Assembly: GCF_012726235.1 (NCBI RefSeq)
Contig: NZ_JAASAH010000007.1
Span: 222,680 to 286,679 of the forward strand
DNA length: 64,000 nt
Origin: Streptomyces sp. HNM0574
GTDB taxonomy: Bacteria; Actinomycetota; Actinomycetes; Streptomycetales; Streptomycetaceae
Direction: 5' to 3'
The notes under the pieces were generated by a model, which saw only the letters and a program-made list of their open reading frames with translations, was not told where the DNA came from and made no database searches. Shown piece after piece: positions 31,632 through 40,527 of the stretch. Made by a program: the position numbers and the translations under genes. How positions within the stretch are numbered: the first letter of the stretch is position 1; every line of letters begins with the position of its first letter.

Positions 31632-33251
31632 TCAGCCCGTCGGCTCGTTGCCGCCGATCGGGTCGGCCGGGCCGGGGCCCTCGCCGCCGGTGATGCCGCC
31701 CTCGCCGGTCTCGGTCGGCTCCGTCGTCGGCTCGGTCGGCTCGTTGCCGCCGATGGCGCCGTCGGACTCGCCGCCGGTCTCGCCGCCCGAGGCGGTCTCG
31801 CTCGGGGTGTCGGTCGGGCCGTCGGTGGGCGTGCCGTCGTCCGTCTCGCTGGGCGTCTCCTCCGAGGGGGTCTCGCTCGGGGTCCACTCGCCGGTGTCGC
31901 CCGTGCTGGTGCCCGTGTCCTGGTCCTGGTCCTGCTCGGTGGGCGTGACCTCGGGCTCGGAGGTGGTCTCGTCGTCCTCCGGCTGGGACGAGGAGGTGTC
32001 GGGCTTGACGTCCTCCCCGCCCTTGTCCGCACCGGAGTTGGCGGCGAAGAAGACGCCGGCGGCGATGGCGATGACGGCCAGGAAGGCGATCAGCGCGTAC
32101 TTGACGCCGCCGCCCTTCTTGCGGCCGGCCTCGTGCGCGCCGCCCTCGAAGCCGCCGTCGTCCCGGTCCGGGCGGCCCATCAGCAGGGGCGGGCCGAGCT
32201 GGGAGGTGTCGCCGTGCTGCGGGTGCTGGCGGGCGTTGGCGCCGGTCACGCCCATGGCGGGGGTGGAGGCGCCGGTGTGGCCGGCGGGGCCGGTGTCCCA
32301 CATGCCGCCGGTGTGGCCGCCCTGCTCCTGGAGCATCTGGAGCGCGTACTGGGTGAGCGCCCGCATCTCCTCGGCGGTCTGGAACCGGTCGTCCGGGTCC
32401 TTCGCCAGCGAGCGCATCACGAGGCCGTCCAGCTCGGGCGGGACGGCGTCGGAGGCCAGGGACGGCAGCGTCGGGTCGTCCTGCACGTGCTGGTAGACGA
32501 CCGAGAGCGGTGTCTCGCCGGTGAACGGCGGGCGCAGCGTGAGGAGTTCGTAGAGCAGGCAGCCCGTGGCGTACAGGTCGGAGCGGGTGTCGACGGTCTT
32601 GCCGAGGGCCTGCTCGGGCGAGAGGTACTGCGGGGTGCCCATGACCATGCCGGTCTGGGTCATGGTGTTGGACGCGCCGTGCATGGCGCGGGCGATGCCG
32701 AAGTCCATCACCTTGACCGCGCCGGCCTGCGTGATGATGACGTTCGCCGGCTTGATGTCCCGGTGGACGATGCCGTGCTGGTGGCTGTACGCCAGCGCCT
32801 CCAGCACCCCGGAGACGATGATCAGCGCCTGGTCGGCGGGCGGCGCGTCCGCGTTGAGCAGCAGATCGCGGATCGTGTTGCCCTCGACCAGCTCCATGAC
32901 CATGTACGGCGTGACGTTGCCGCCGATGATCTCCTCGCCGGAGTCGTAGACCGCGACGACGGAGTGGTGGTTGAGCCCCGCGACGGACTGGGCCTCGCGC
33001 GTGAACCGCGCCTTGGAGACCGGGTCCTCCGCGAGGTCGGAGCGGAGCAGCTTGACGGCGACCGTGCGGCCGAGCCGCAGGTCCTCCGCGCCGAAGACCT
33101 CTGCCATGCCGCCCCGGCCCAGACGGTGGGTGAGGCGGTAACGGCCGTCTCCGACGAGGCCGTTGTTACCCCACAGCTCCGGCGAGTCAGGCGTCGTGCC
33201 GCCCGTCGCCTCGGGGTCCGTAGGGTCCCCGCCGGCCTGCGTCTGTGCCAT
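31632..33251 (-). CDS. Membrane Ser/Thr protein kinase with acidic extracellular tail
   Basis: A 539-residue Hanks-type kinase. The kinase domain is at about 38-300 (GRGGMAEVFGAED, VAVKLL, HRDIKPANV, DFGIAR, GTPQYLSPEQ). A Gly-rich linker and one membrane span near 387-405 (YALIAFLAVIAIAAGVFFAA) follow. The remaining 130 residues are Thr/Ser/Glu/Pro-rich with repeats such as TPSETPSEETPSE, and there is no PASTA domain. The outer part may be a sensor stalk or be glycosylated. ATG at 33251. Divergent from a second kinase gene. Confidence 0.92.
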   Translation of the reverse strand: MAQTQAGGDPTDPEATGGTTPDSPELWGNNGLVGDGRYRLTHRLGRGGMAEVFGAEDLRLGRTVAVKLLRSDLAEDPVSKARFTREAQSVAGLNHHSVVAVYDSGEEIIGGNVTPYMVMELVEGNTIRDLLLNADAPPADQALIIVSGVLEALAYSHQHGIVHRDIKPANVIITQAGAVKVMDFGIARAMHGASNTMTQTGMVMGTPQYLSPEQALGKTVDTRSDLYATGCLLYELLTLRPPFTGETPLSVVYQHVQDDPTLPSLASDAVPPELDGLVMRSLAKDPDDRFQTAEEMRALTQYALQMLQEQGGHTGGMWDTGPAGHTGASTPAMGVTGANARQHPQHGDTSQLGPPLLMGRPDRDDGGFEGGAHEAGRKKGGGVKYALIAFLAVIAIAAGVFFAANSGADKGGEDVKPDTSSSQPEDDETTSEPEVTPTEQDQDQDTGTSTGDTGEWTPSETPSEETPSETDDGTPTDGPTDTPSETASGGETGGESDGAIGGNEPTEPTTEPTETGEGGITGGEGPGPADPIGGNEPTG

Positions 33252-33799
33252 CAGTCCTCGCCGTCGATTCGGTTCCGCGATCTCGCGCGGCTCGTCATGC
33301 TCCCCCGTTCGGAGGCTACAGGCTCACCGGGGGCACGTGGATTTGGACGGAGGAGACATCCAATCGGCTGCGACACCCGGCTGGCAAGTTCACTCAGTGC
33401 TACATTCCGCGGTCTTCTTCTCCGTTCCGGCGCCCTTTCTCCCCCTCTCCCCTCACGGGGAGTCGGCACCCGTCACCGCATGCGCACGTCAGGAACACGG
33501 AGCGTTCACGAGCTCCGCACCCGGCCCCTTCCTCCGGAGCACAGCCCTCCGGATTCTCGACGGTACGCACGGGCCCGGGGTCGCTTTCCGGCCGCCCGCG
33601 AACTCCCCCGGCACAGGCTGGGCATCGGTTACGGAACGGGCAACGCGCTTGACGTAGGGGAGCCCTCCGGCAGACTTGGGCGAGTATCGGGATCAGTGGA
33701 TCAATAGGGCAGCGGATCAGTGGGTCACCGGAGCCGGAGACGCCCTGCGACAGACCTGGCGAGGGGCCCTCGGGCCGTCGCCGAGGGGGAAGCAGTCAG
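33252..33799. other. 548-base divergent region between two kinase genes
   Basis: No gene is supported. A 14-bp direct repeat, GGATCAGTGGATCA (33690-33703) and GGATCAGTGGGTCA (33714-33727), lies 24 bases apart about 75-110 bases before the plus-strand kinase. It is a possible regulator site. TTGACG at 33649 is a possible -35. Confidence 0.35.
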
Positions 33800-35593
33800 A
33801 TGAGCGACGAGGGCGCACGCGCAGCCGCTGAGTATCTCGGCCAGACCGTGGGCCGGGGGCGGTTCGAGCTGCGGAGCCTGCTCGGCGTCGGCGGCATGGC
33901 CTCGGTCTTCCTCGCCTACGACTCGGTCCTCGACCGCCAGGTCGCCGTCAAGACCCTGCACTCCGACCTCGGGCGCGAGCAGTCCTTCCGCGAGCGGTTC
34001 CGCCGCGAGGCACAGGCTGTCGCCAAGCTCACACACACCAACATCGTCTCCGTCTTCGACTCCGGCGAGGACGAGATCAACGGCGCGACGGTGCCGTACA
34101 TCGTCATGGAGTACGTCGAGGGCAAGCCGCTGCGCGCGGTGCTCGACGAGGACGTGGCGCAGCACGGCGCGATGCCCACCGAGAAGGCCCTCAAGATCAC
34201 CGGTGACGTGCTCGCCGCGCTGGAGGCCAGCCACGAACTGGGCCTGGTGCACCGGGACATCAAGCCGGGCAACGTCATGGTCACCAAGCGCGGCGTGGTC
34301 AAGGTGATGGACTTCGGCATCGCCCGCGCCATGCAGTCCGGCGTGACGTCGATGACGCAGACGGGCATGGTCGTCGGCACCCCGCAGTACCTCTCGCCGG
34401 AGCAGGCGCTGGGCCGCGGCGTCGACGCCCGCTCGGACATCTACTCCGTCGGCATCATGCTCTTCGAGCTGCTGACCGGCCGTCTCCCCTTCGACGCGGA
34501 CTCGGCGCTGGCCATCGCCTACGCGCACGTCCAGGAGGAACCGCCCCTCCCGTCGTCGATCAACCAGTCGGTGCCGCAGGCCGTCGACGCGCTCGTGGGG
34601 CGCTCGCTGCGGAAGAACCCGGACGAGCGGTTCGGCACGGCCGAGACGATGCAGACCGAGTGCGCCCGGATCAGCGGTTCGGGCGCGGCCGCGGGCGCGG
34701 CGCCGATCATCATCAGCGGCGGCCCGCCGGCCAACAGCGGCGCCGGCGTCGGCCAGGCCGTGTTCCCGCCGGTGGGCGACGTGACGCCGCCGCCCGGCAT
34801 ACCGCCGCAGGGCATGCCGTACCAGCCGCAGCAGGGCTTCGGCTTCGGCCCGTCCACCCCGCCGCCCGGCCCGGTGCCCGGTCCGGGGCCGATGGGGCCA
34901 GGCGTCCAGGGAAGTCCGGTCGGGCCGGGCGGGCCCGGCGGGCCGATGGGCCCCGGCCCCGGCGGTCCGATGGGGCCCGGGTACCCGGCGCCCGCGCCGT
35001 TCGGGCAGCCCGCGCCCGCGACCCCGCCGCCGTACCACCTCACGCCGCCGCCGGGCGGCCCGGGGTCCTCCGGGAACAAGAGCAACGCGCCGCTGATCGC
35101 AGGCGTCGCGATCGCGGCGATCGTGGTGCTGACGCTGGTCTTCGTGATCGCCAGCAGCGGCGGGGGCGAGGAGGAGCCGCGGTCGGGCGGGACGAGCTCG
35201 GTCGAGGCCGGTTCCGGTTCGGGCGGCGGCTCGGATTCCGGTTCCGGTGCGGACACCGAGAGCGAGACCGGCTCGGACGCCGAGGAGGAGAACGTCGACG
35301 GCTTCAAGGCGGAGGACAGGTCGAAGACGATCGACACCTCCAAGTGCACGGAGGCGACGGAGAGTTACTCCGAGCCGGGCGAGGTCCTCATGCCGGACTT
35401 CACCACCAAGAACCTCCACTCGGTCAAGACGTGCCTGCGCGCGGCGGGCTGGAAGCTCGGCGACGTCTCCACGGAGGACGAGAACGTCTGGGGCAAGAAC
35501 GCCGTCCTGGACCAGTCGCCCGACAGCATCGACAGCTTCAACCCGAAGACCGACAAGGTCGACCTGACCGTCTCCAGCGGCAAGCCGGAGTAG
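33800..35593 (+). CDS. Membrane Ser/Thr protein kinase with a PASTA-like C-terminal domain
   Basis: A 597-residue Hanks-type kinase. The kinase domain is at about 21-280 (GVGGMASVFLAYD, VAVKTLH, HRDIKPGNV, DFGIAR). A Pro/Gly-rich linker runs at 290-420, with one membrane span near 431-450 (LIAGVAIAAIVVLTLVFVIA). A Ser/Gly/Glu-rich stretch follows. Residues 528-597 look like a single PASTA-type domain (VLMPDFTTKNLHSVKTCLRAAGW) and could sense cell-wall fragments. ATG at 33800. The two adjacent kinases probably arose by duplication. Confidence 0.92.
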   Translation: MSDEGARAAAEYLGQTVGRGRFELRSLLGVGGMASVFLAYDSVLDRQVAVKTLHSDLGREQSFRERFRREAQAVAKLTHTNIVSVFDSGEDEINGATVPYIVMEYVEGKPLRAVLDEDVAQHGAMPTEKALKITGDVLAALEASHELGLVHRDIKPGNVMVTKRGVVKVMDFGIARAMQSGVTSMTQTGMVVGTPQYLSPEQALGRGVDARSDIYSVGIMLFELLTGRLPFDADSALAIAYAHVQEEPPLPSSINQSVPQAVDALVGRSLRKNPDERFGTAETMQTECARISGSGAAAGAAPIIISGGPPANSGAGVGQAVFPPVGDVTPPPGIPPQGMPYQPQQGFGFGPSTPPPGPVPGPGPMGPGVQGSPVGPGGPGGPMGPGPGGPMGPGYPAPAPFGQPAPATPPPYHLTPPPGGPGSSGNKSNAPLIAGVAIAAIVVLTLVFVIASSGGGEEEPRSGGTSSVEAGSGSGGGSDSGSGADTESETGSDAEEENVDGFKAEDRSKTIDTSKCTEATESYSEPGEVLMPDFTTKNLHSVKTCLRAAGWKLGDVSTEDENVWGKNAVLDQSPDSIDSFNPKTDKVDLTVSSGKPE

Positions 35594-35648
35594 GCCCCCG
35601 CCGCCGACCCGCGGCGGGCCCTCTCGCACGCCTGGATAGCATCGCCGC

Positions 35649-36242
35649 ATGCCGCCTGGACGTGACACCTACACCCCGGAATCGCTGCTGTCCGTCGCCG
35701 TGAAGGTGTTCAACGAGCGCGGCTACGACGGCACCTCGATGGAGCACCTGTCCAGGGCGGCGGGGATATCCAAGTCCTCCATCTACCACCACGTGCGCGG
35801 CAAGGAGGAACTGCTGCGCAGGGCCACCAGCCGGGCCCTGGACCAGCTGTTCGCCATCCTCGACGAGGAACCGGCCGGCGAGGGCCGCGCCGTGGACCGG
35901 CTGGAGCACGTCACCCGCCGCACGGCCGAGGTCCTGATGGCCGAACTGCCGTACGTCACGCTGCTGTTGCGGGTGCGCGGCAACACGGAGACCGAGCGGT
36001 GGGCGCTGGCCCGCAGGCGCGAGTTCGACCAGCGGGTCACGGACCTGCTGAAGCAGGCGGCGGCCGAGGGCGATCTGCGGGACGACGTGGACGCGCGGCT
36101 CGCGACCCGGCTCCTGTTCGGGATGATCAACTCGATCGTCGAGTGGTACCGGCCCGGCCGCGCCGGACACGACGGCGCCCCGAGCAGCGCCCAGGTCGCC
36201 GACGCCGTCGTCCGCACCGCCTTCGCCGGGCTGCGGACCTGA
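35649..36242 (+). CDS. TetR-family regulator
   Basis: A 197-residue repressor with the TetR HTH at about 9-55 (SLLSVAVKVFNERGYDGTSMEHLSRAAGISKSSIYHHVRGKEELL). The C-terminal ligand domain resembles that of acyl-CoA-responsive TetR proteins. ATG at 35649. It stops nine bases from the convergent Lrp gene. Its location beside acyl-CoA-producing operons suggests control of fatty or branched-chain acid catabolism (inference). Confidence 0.87.
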   Translation: MPPGRDTYTPESLLSVAVKVFNERGYDGTSMEHLSRAAGISKSSIYHHVRGKEELLRRATSRALDQLFAILDEEPAGEGRAVDRLEHVTRRTAEVLMAELPYVTLLLRVRGNTETERWALARRREFDQRVTDLLKQAAAEGDLRDDVDARLATRLLFGMINSIVEWYRPGRAGHDGAPSSAQVADAVVRTAFAGLRT

Positions 36243-36251
36243 CCGTCCGGC

Positions 36252-36818
36252 TCACAGGTCCGGCTCGACGTCCGTCTCCTCGAAGACCAGCAGCGTGCGC
36301 GTGCTGATCACGCCCGGGATGGACTGGATGCGGGTGAGGACGAGGTCGCGCAGGGCCTGGTTGTCCTCGGTGTGCACCAGCAGCAGGACGTCGAAGTCGC
36401 CGCTGACCAGCGCCATGTGGGTCGCGCCCGGCAGCTCCAGCAGCCGTTCCCGCACGCTCCGCCAGGAGTCCTGCACGATCTTCAGCGTGATGTAGGCGGA
36501 GGCCCCCTGACCTGCCCGTTCGTGGTCGATCCTGGCGCTGAACCCGCGCAGCACCCCGTCGTCGATCAGCCGGTTGATGCGCGCGTAGGCGTTGGCCCTG
36601 GAGACGTGGACGCGCTCGGCGACGGACCGGACCGAGGCCCGCCCGTCGGCGCGGAGCAGCCGCAGGATGCCGCGGTCGACGTCGTCCAGCGGCCGCGCGG
36701 GCGGACGGGGCGGCTCCGGCGGACGGGACTGCTCCGGTATGTGCGCCTCGCCCGTCGCCCCCGCGGGAGCGGCCTCCCCCGGCGTCCCGCACGGCTGGGC
36801 CATCTGTCCTTCTGCCAT
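36252..36818 (-). CDS. bkdR: Lrp/AsnC-family regulator, BkdR-like
   Basis: A 188-residue regulator. After a 45-residue Pro-rich leader, the AsnC HTH (LDDVDRGILRLLRADGRASVRSVAERVHVSRANAYARINRLID) and the RAM ligand domain (LPGATHMALVSGDFDVLLLVHTEDNQALRDLVLTRI) are typical. Lrp proteins sense amino acids. It is transcribed divergently from bkd operon 2, as the described Streptomyces BkdR is from its bkd genes, so I use that name with caution. ATG at 36818 after GGGGAGG. Confidence 0.85.
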   Translation of the reverse strand: MAEGQMAQPCGTPGEAAPAGATGEAHIPEQSRPPEPPRPPARPLDDVDRGILRLLRADGRASVRSVAERVHVSRANAYARINRLIDDGVLRGFSARIDHERAGQGASAYITLKIVQDSWRSVRERLLELPGATHMALVSGDFDVLLLVHTEDNQALRDLVLTRIQSIPGVISTRTLLVFEETDVEPDL

Positions 36819-36919
36819 GCCGTGTGGCCTCCCCTCCCTGGACGTGTTGCAGTCATCGAACGGGCGCACGGTCCGTTTGTCCACAGGCCGACGCCGCCTG
36901 TAGCCAAAGTGCACCGTCG

Positions 36920-36933
36920 ACCGAACAATCGGT
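36920..36933. promoter_or_regulatory. Inverted repeat in the bkdR/bkd operon 2 promoter region
   Basis: ACCGA (36920-36924) and TCGGT (36929-36933) flank ACAA, 64 bases before the E1 alpha start. It is a candidate Lrp/BkdR site; another possible half-site, TGTCCACAG, lies near 36880. Confidence 0.35.
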
Positions 36934-36996
36934 AGGTGAGAGCCCACCCCGCTCGATCCCCCGATGTGCTTCGCCCCCCACGAGGAGGTGTCCGTG

Positions 36997-38160
36997 ATGA
37001 CGGTCCTGGAGCAGCCAGGCGCCCATCGCCTTGCCCCGCCCGCTGCCTGGCGCCCCCGGCTCGACCCGGCCCCGCTGCTGCCGGACGAGCGTCCCCACCG
37101 GCTGCTCGGCGTCGGAGGCTCCTCCGGGAGCGACGCGCCGGACGGCGAGCTGCTGCGGCGGCTGTACGGGCTGCTGGTGCGCGGGCGCCGGTACAACGAG
37201 CAGGCCACGGCGCTGACGAAGCAGGGCAGGCTCGCCGTCTACCCCTCGTCCACCGGGCAGGAGGCGGCCCAGGTCGCGGCCGGTGACGTGCTGGAGGAGC
37301 GGGACTGGCTCTTCCCCAGCTACCGGGACACCCTGGCCGCCGTCACCCGCGGCCTCGACCCCGTCGAGGTGCTGTCCCTGCTGCGCGGCGACTGGCACAA
37401 CGGCTACGACCCGCGCACCACCCACGTCGCCCCGCTGTGCACCCCGCTGGCGACGCAGCTGCCGCACGCCGTCGGACTGGCGCACGCGGCGCGGCTGCGC
37501 GGGGAGGACACGGTCGCGCTGGCCATGGTCGGCGACGGCGGCACCAGCGAGGGCGACTTCCACGAGGCGCTGAACTTCGCGGCCGTGTGGCAGGCCCCGG
37601 CCGTCTTCCTCGTCCAGAACAACGGCTTCGCGATCTCGGTCCCGCTGGAGAAGCAGACGGCCGCGCCCTCGCTGGCGCACAAGGCCGTCGGCTACGGAAT
37701 GCCGGGACGGCTGGTGGACGGCAACGACGTGGCGGCCGTGCGCGAGGTGCTGGCCGAGGCGGTGGAGCGGGCCCGCGCGGGCGGCGGCCCGACGCTGGTC
37801 GAGGCCGTGACGTACCGGCTGGAGGCGCACACCAACGCCGACGACGCCACCCGCTACCGCTCGGCCGAGGAGGTCGAGGCGTGGCGGGCGCACGACCCGC
37901 TGCTGCTGGTGGAGCGCGAACTGCGGGCCCGGAAGCTGCTGGACGACGCGGGCGTGCGCGAGGCGCGGGAGGACGCCGACCGGATGGCGGCCGGCCTGCG
38001 GGACCGGATGAACCGCGAACCGGAACTCGCGCCCACGGACCTGTTCGCCGAGGTCTACGCGGAGCCCACCCAGCAACTGCGGCAGCAGGAGCAGCAGTTG
38101 CGGGCCGAGCTGCGGGCCGAGGCGGAATCCGACGGAACGGCGGGAGGGGCACAGCGATGA
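36997..38160 (+). CDS. bkdA: Branched-chain 2-oxo acid dehydrogenase E1 alpha, copy 2
   Basis: A 387-residue subunit with the thiamine-diphosphate motif VGDGGTSEGDFHEALNFAAVW to QNNG (about 183-213) and YRLEAHTNADDATRYR. Unlike copy 1 it has no Lys/Ala-rich tail, only a 40-residue ordinary N-terminus. ATG at 36997 (or GTG 36994) after GAGGAGG. It overlaps the E1 beta start by four bases. In S. avermitilis the two bkd clusters are named bkdABC and bkdFGH; I cannot tell which name belongs to which copy here. Confidence 0.92.
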   Translation: MTVLEQPGAHRLAPPAAWRPRLDPAPLLPDERPHRLLGVGGSSGSDAPDGELLRRLYGLLVRGRRYNEQATALTKQGRLAVYPSSTGQEAAQVAAGDVLEERDWLFPSYRDTLAAVTRGLDPVEVLSLLRGDWHNGYDPRTTHVAPLCTPLATQLPHAVGLAHAARLRGEDTVALAMVGDGGTSEGDFHEALNFAAVWQAPAVFLVQNNGFAISVPLEKQTAAPSLAHKAVGYGMPGRLVDGNDVAAVREVLAEAVERARAGGGPTLVEAVTYRLEAHTNADDATRYRSAEEVEAWRAHDPLLLVERELRARKLLDDAGVREAREDADRMAAGLRDRMNREPELAPTDLFAEVYAEPTQQLRQQEQQLRAELRAEAESDGTAGGAQR

Positions 38161-39215
38161 GCACGGCGGTCGAGGCGCCGGGGGCCAGGCCCGCGGCCCG
38201 CAAACCGGCGACGATGGCGCAGGCCCTCAACCGGGCGCTCCGGGACGCGCTGGCCGAGGACCCGGCGGTGCACCTGCTCGGCGAGGACATCGGCACCCTC
38301 GGCGGGGTGTTCCGGGTGACGGACGGGCTGGCCGCCGAGTTCGGCGACCGGCGCTGCACGGACACCCCGCTGGCCGAGGCGGGCATCCTCGGCACCGCCG
38401 TCGGGATGGCCATGTACGGGCTGCGCCCGGTGGTGGAGATGCAGTTCGACGCCTTCGCCTACCCGGCGTTCGAGCAGCTCATCTCGCACGTCTCGCGGAT
38501 GCGGAACCGCACCCGCGGCGCGCTGCCCATGCCCCTCACCATCCGGGTGCCGTACGGCGGCGGCATCGGCGGCGTCGAGCACCACAGCGACTCCTCCGAG
38601 GCGTACTACGCGGCCACGCCCGGGCTCCAGGTCGTCACCCCGGCCACCGTCGCGGACGCGTACGGGCTGCTGCGCGCGGCGATCGCCAGTGACGACCCGG
38701 TCGTCTTCCTGGAGCCGAAGCGGCTGTACTGGGGCAAGGACGACTGGTCCCCCGAGGCGCCGGCCGAGGTGCCGGGCATCGGGAGCGCGGTGGTCCGGCG
38801 CCCGGGCCGCTCGGCGACGCTGATCACCTACGGCCCCTCGCTGCCGGTGTGCCTGGAGGCCGCCGAGGCGGGCCGCGAGGAGGGCTGGGACCTGGAGGTG
38901 GTGGACCTGCGCTCGCTGGTGCCCTTCGACGAGCGGACGGTCACCGAGTCGGTGCGGCGCACCGGCCGGGCCGTGGTGGTGCACGAGGCCGCCGGCTTCG
39001 CCGGTCCGGGCGCCGAGATCGCCGCCCGGGTCACCGAGCGCTGCTTCCACCACCTGGAGGCGCCGGTGCTGCGCGTCACGGGCTTCGACGTCCCGTACCC
39101 GCCGCCGATGCTGGAGCGGCACCATCTGCCGGGTGTGGACCGGGTGCTGGACACTGTGAGCAGGCTCCAGTGGGAGAGCTCGTACGCGTCCGAGGGTTCT
39201 GGAGGGACTCGCTGA
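38157..39215 (+). CDS. bkdB: Branched-chain 2-oxo acid dehydrogenase E1 beta, copy 2
   Basis: A 352-residue partner of the preceding E1 alpha, with LLGEDIGTLGGVFRVTDGL, GGVEHHSDSSEAYYA and EPKRLYWGKDD. It is closely similar to copy 1 along its length. The ATG at 38157 overlaps the E1 alpha stop, and its own stop overlaps the E2 start (TGATG), so the operon is translationally coupled throughout. Confidence 0.93.
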   Translation: MSTAVEAPGARPAARKPATMAQALNRALRDALAEDPAVHLLGEDIGTLGGVFRVTDGLAAEFGDRRCTDTPLAEAGILGTAVGMAMYGLRPVVEMQFDAFAYPAFEQLISHVSRMRNRTRGALPMPLTIRVPYGGGIGGVEHHSDSSEAYYAATPGLQVVTPATVADAYGLLRAAIASDDPVVFLEPKRLYWGKDDWSPEAPAEVPGIGSAVVRRPGRSATLITYGPSLPVCLEAAEAGREEGWDLEVVDLRSLVPFDERTVTESVRRTGRAVVVHEAAGFAGPGAEIAARVTERCFHHLEAPVLRVTGFDVPYPPPMLERHHLPGVDRVLDTVSRLQWESSYASEGSGGTR

Positions 39216-40525
39216 TGGCGGAAGTCCGCGAATTCGCCCTGCCCGATCTGGGGGAGGGGCTGACGGAGGCGACGATCGTCCGCTGGCTCGTCGACGTCGG
39301 GGACGCGGTACGGGTGGACGAGCCGGTCGTCGAGGTCGAGACGGCGAAGGCGCTGGTCGACGTGCCGTGCCCGTACGGCGGTGTGGTCACCGCGCGGTAC
39401 GGGGACGTCGGCGCGGAGATCCCGGTGGGCACCCCGCTCGTCACGGTCGCCACGGGCGCGGAGGCCAAGGCGCAGGCGGCCCCCGACGCGGGCCCGGAGG
39501 CGGACGAGGCCGCTCCGGCCGAGGAGGCGGAGGGCTCGGGGAACGTCCTGGTCGGCTACGGCACCCGGACGGCGACGGGCCGGCGCCGCCGCGTCCGCCC
39601 GGCGGACGGCGCCCCCGCGCGGCCCGCCGAGGCGAACGGGACGGCGAACGGGGGCACGCGCACCGTCCCCGTGATCTCGCCGCTGGTCCGGCGGCTGGCC
39701 AGGGAGCGCGGGGTGGACCTGACGCGGGTGGCCGGTTCGGGCCCCGACGGGCTGATCCTGCGCGCCGACGTCGAGGCCGCGTCCCGCGCCGCGGAACCGG
39801 AGCCCGCGCCCGGGCCCACCGCCGTGGCGCAGGAGGGCGAGCGGCGGCTGCCGCTGACCGGGGTGCGCGGCGCGGTCGCCGAGAAGCTGTCCCGCAGCCG
39901 CTCCGAAATCCCGGACGCCACCTGCTGGGTCGACGCGGACGCCACCGAACTGCTCGCCGCGCGGGCCGCGATGAACGCGCACGGCGGCCCGAAGATCTCC
40001 CTGCTGGCGCTGCTCGCCCGGATCTGCACGGCGGCCCTGGCCCGCCACCCCGAGCTGAACTCCACCGTCGACACCGCCTCCCGCGAGATCGTGCGGCTGC
40101 CCGGCGTGCACCTCGGCTTCGCCGCGCAGACCGACCGCGGCCTCGTCGTCCCCGTCGTACGGGACGCGCACGCCAGGGACGCGACGGGGCTCAGCGAGGA
40201 GATCGCCCGGCTCACCGAGTCGGCGCGTACGGGCGGGCTGACCCCGGCCGAACTGACCGGCGGCACCTTCACCCTGAACAACTACGGGGTGTTCGGCGTG
40301 GACGGCTCGACCCCGATCATCAACCACCCCGAGGCGGCGATGCTCGGCGTCGGCCGGATCGCGGACAAGCCGTGGGCCGTCGGCGGCGAACTGGCCGTCC
40401 GCAAGGTGGTGAACCTGTCCCTCACCTTCGACCACCGGGTGTGCGACGGCGGCACGGCCGGCGGTTTCCTGCGCTACGTCGCCGACTGCGTGGAGTCACC
40501 TGCGGTGCTGCTCCGTACGCTCTAG
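39215..40525 (+). CDS. bkdC: Branched-chain 2-oxo acid dehydrogenase E2, copy 2
   Basis: A 436-residue acyltransferase. Lipoyl domain at 4-80 (Lys in VETAKALV), E1-binding domain near 145-185 (VISPLVRRLARERGVDLTRVAGSGPDGLILRADV) and catalytic domain ending in LTFDHRVCDGGTAGGF. It supplies isobutyryl-, isovaleryl- and 2-methylbutyryl-CoA for branched fatty acids and polyketide starters. ATG at 39215. It is last gene of the operon; the MobA-like gene follows after two bases. Confidence 0.92.
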   Translation: MAEVREFALPDLGEGLTEATIVRWLVDVGDAVRVDEPVVEVETAKALVDVPCPYGGVVTARYGDVGAEIPVGTPLVTVATGAEAKAQAAPDAGPEADEAAPAEEAEGSGNVLVGYGTRTATGRRRRVRPADGAPARPAEANGTANGGTRTVPVISPLVRRLARERGVDLTRVAGSGPDGLILRADVEAASRAAEPEPAPGPTAVAQEGERRLPLTGVRGAVAEKLSRSRSEIPDATCWVDADATELLAARAAMNAHGGPKISLLALLARICTAALARHPELNSTVDTASREIVRLPGVHLGFAAQTDRGLVVPVVRDAHARDATGLSEEIARLTESARTGGLTPAELTGGTFTLNNYGVFGVDGSTPIINHPEAAMLGVGRIADKPWAVGGELAVRKVVNLSLTFDHRVCDGGTAGGFLRYVADCVESPAVLLRTL

Positions 40526-40527
40526 GG

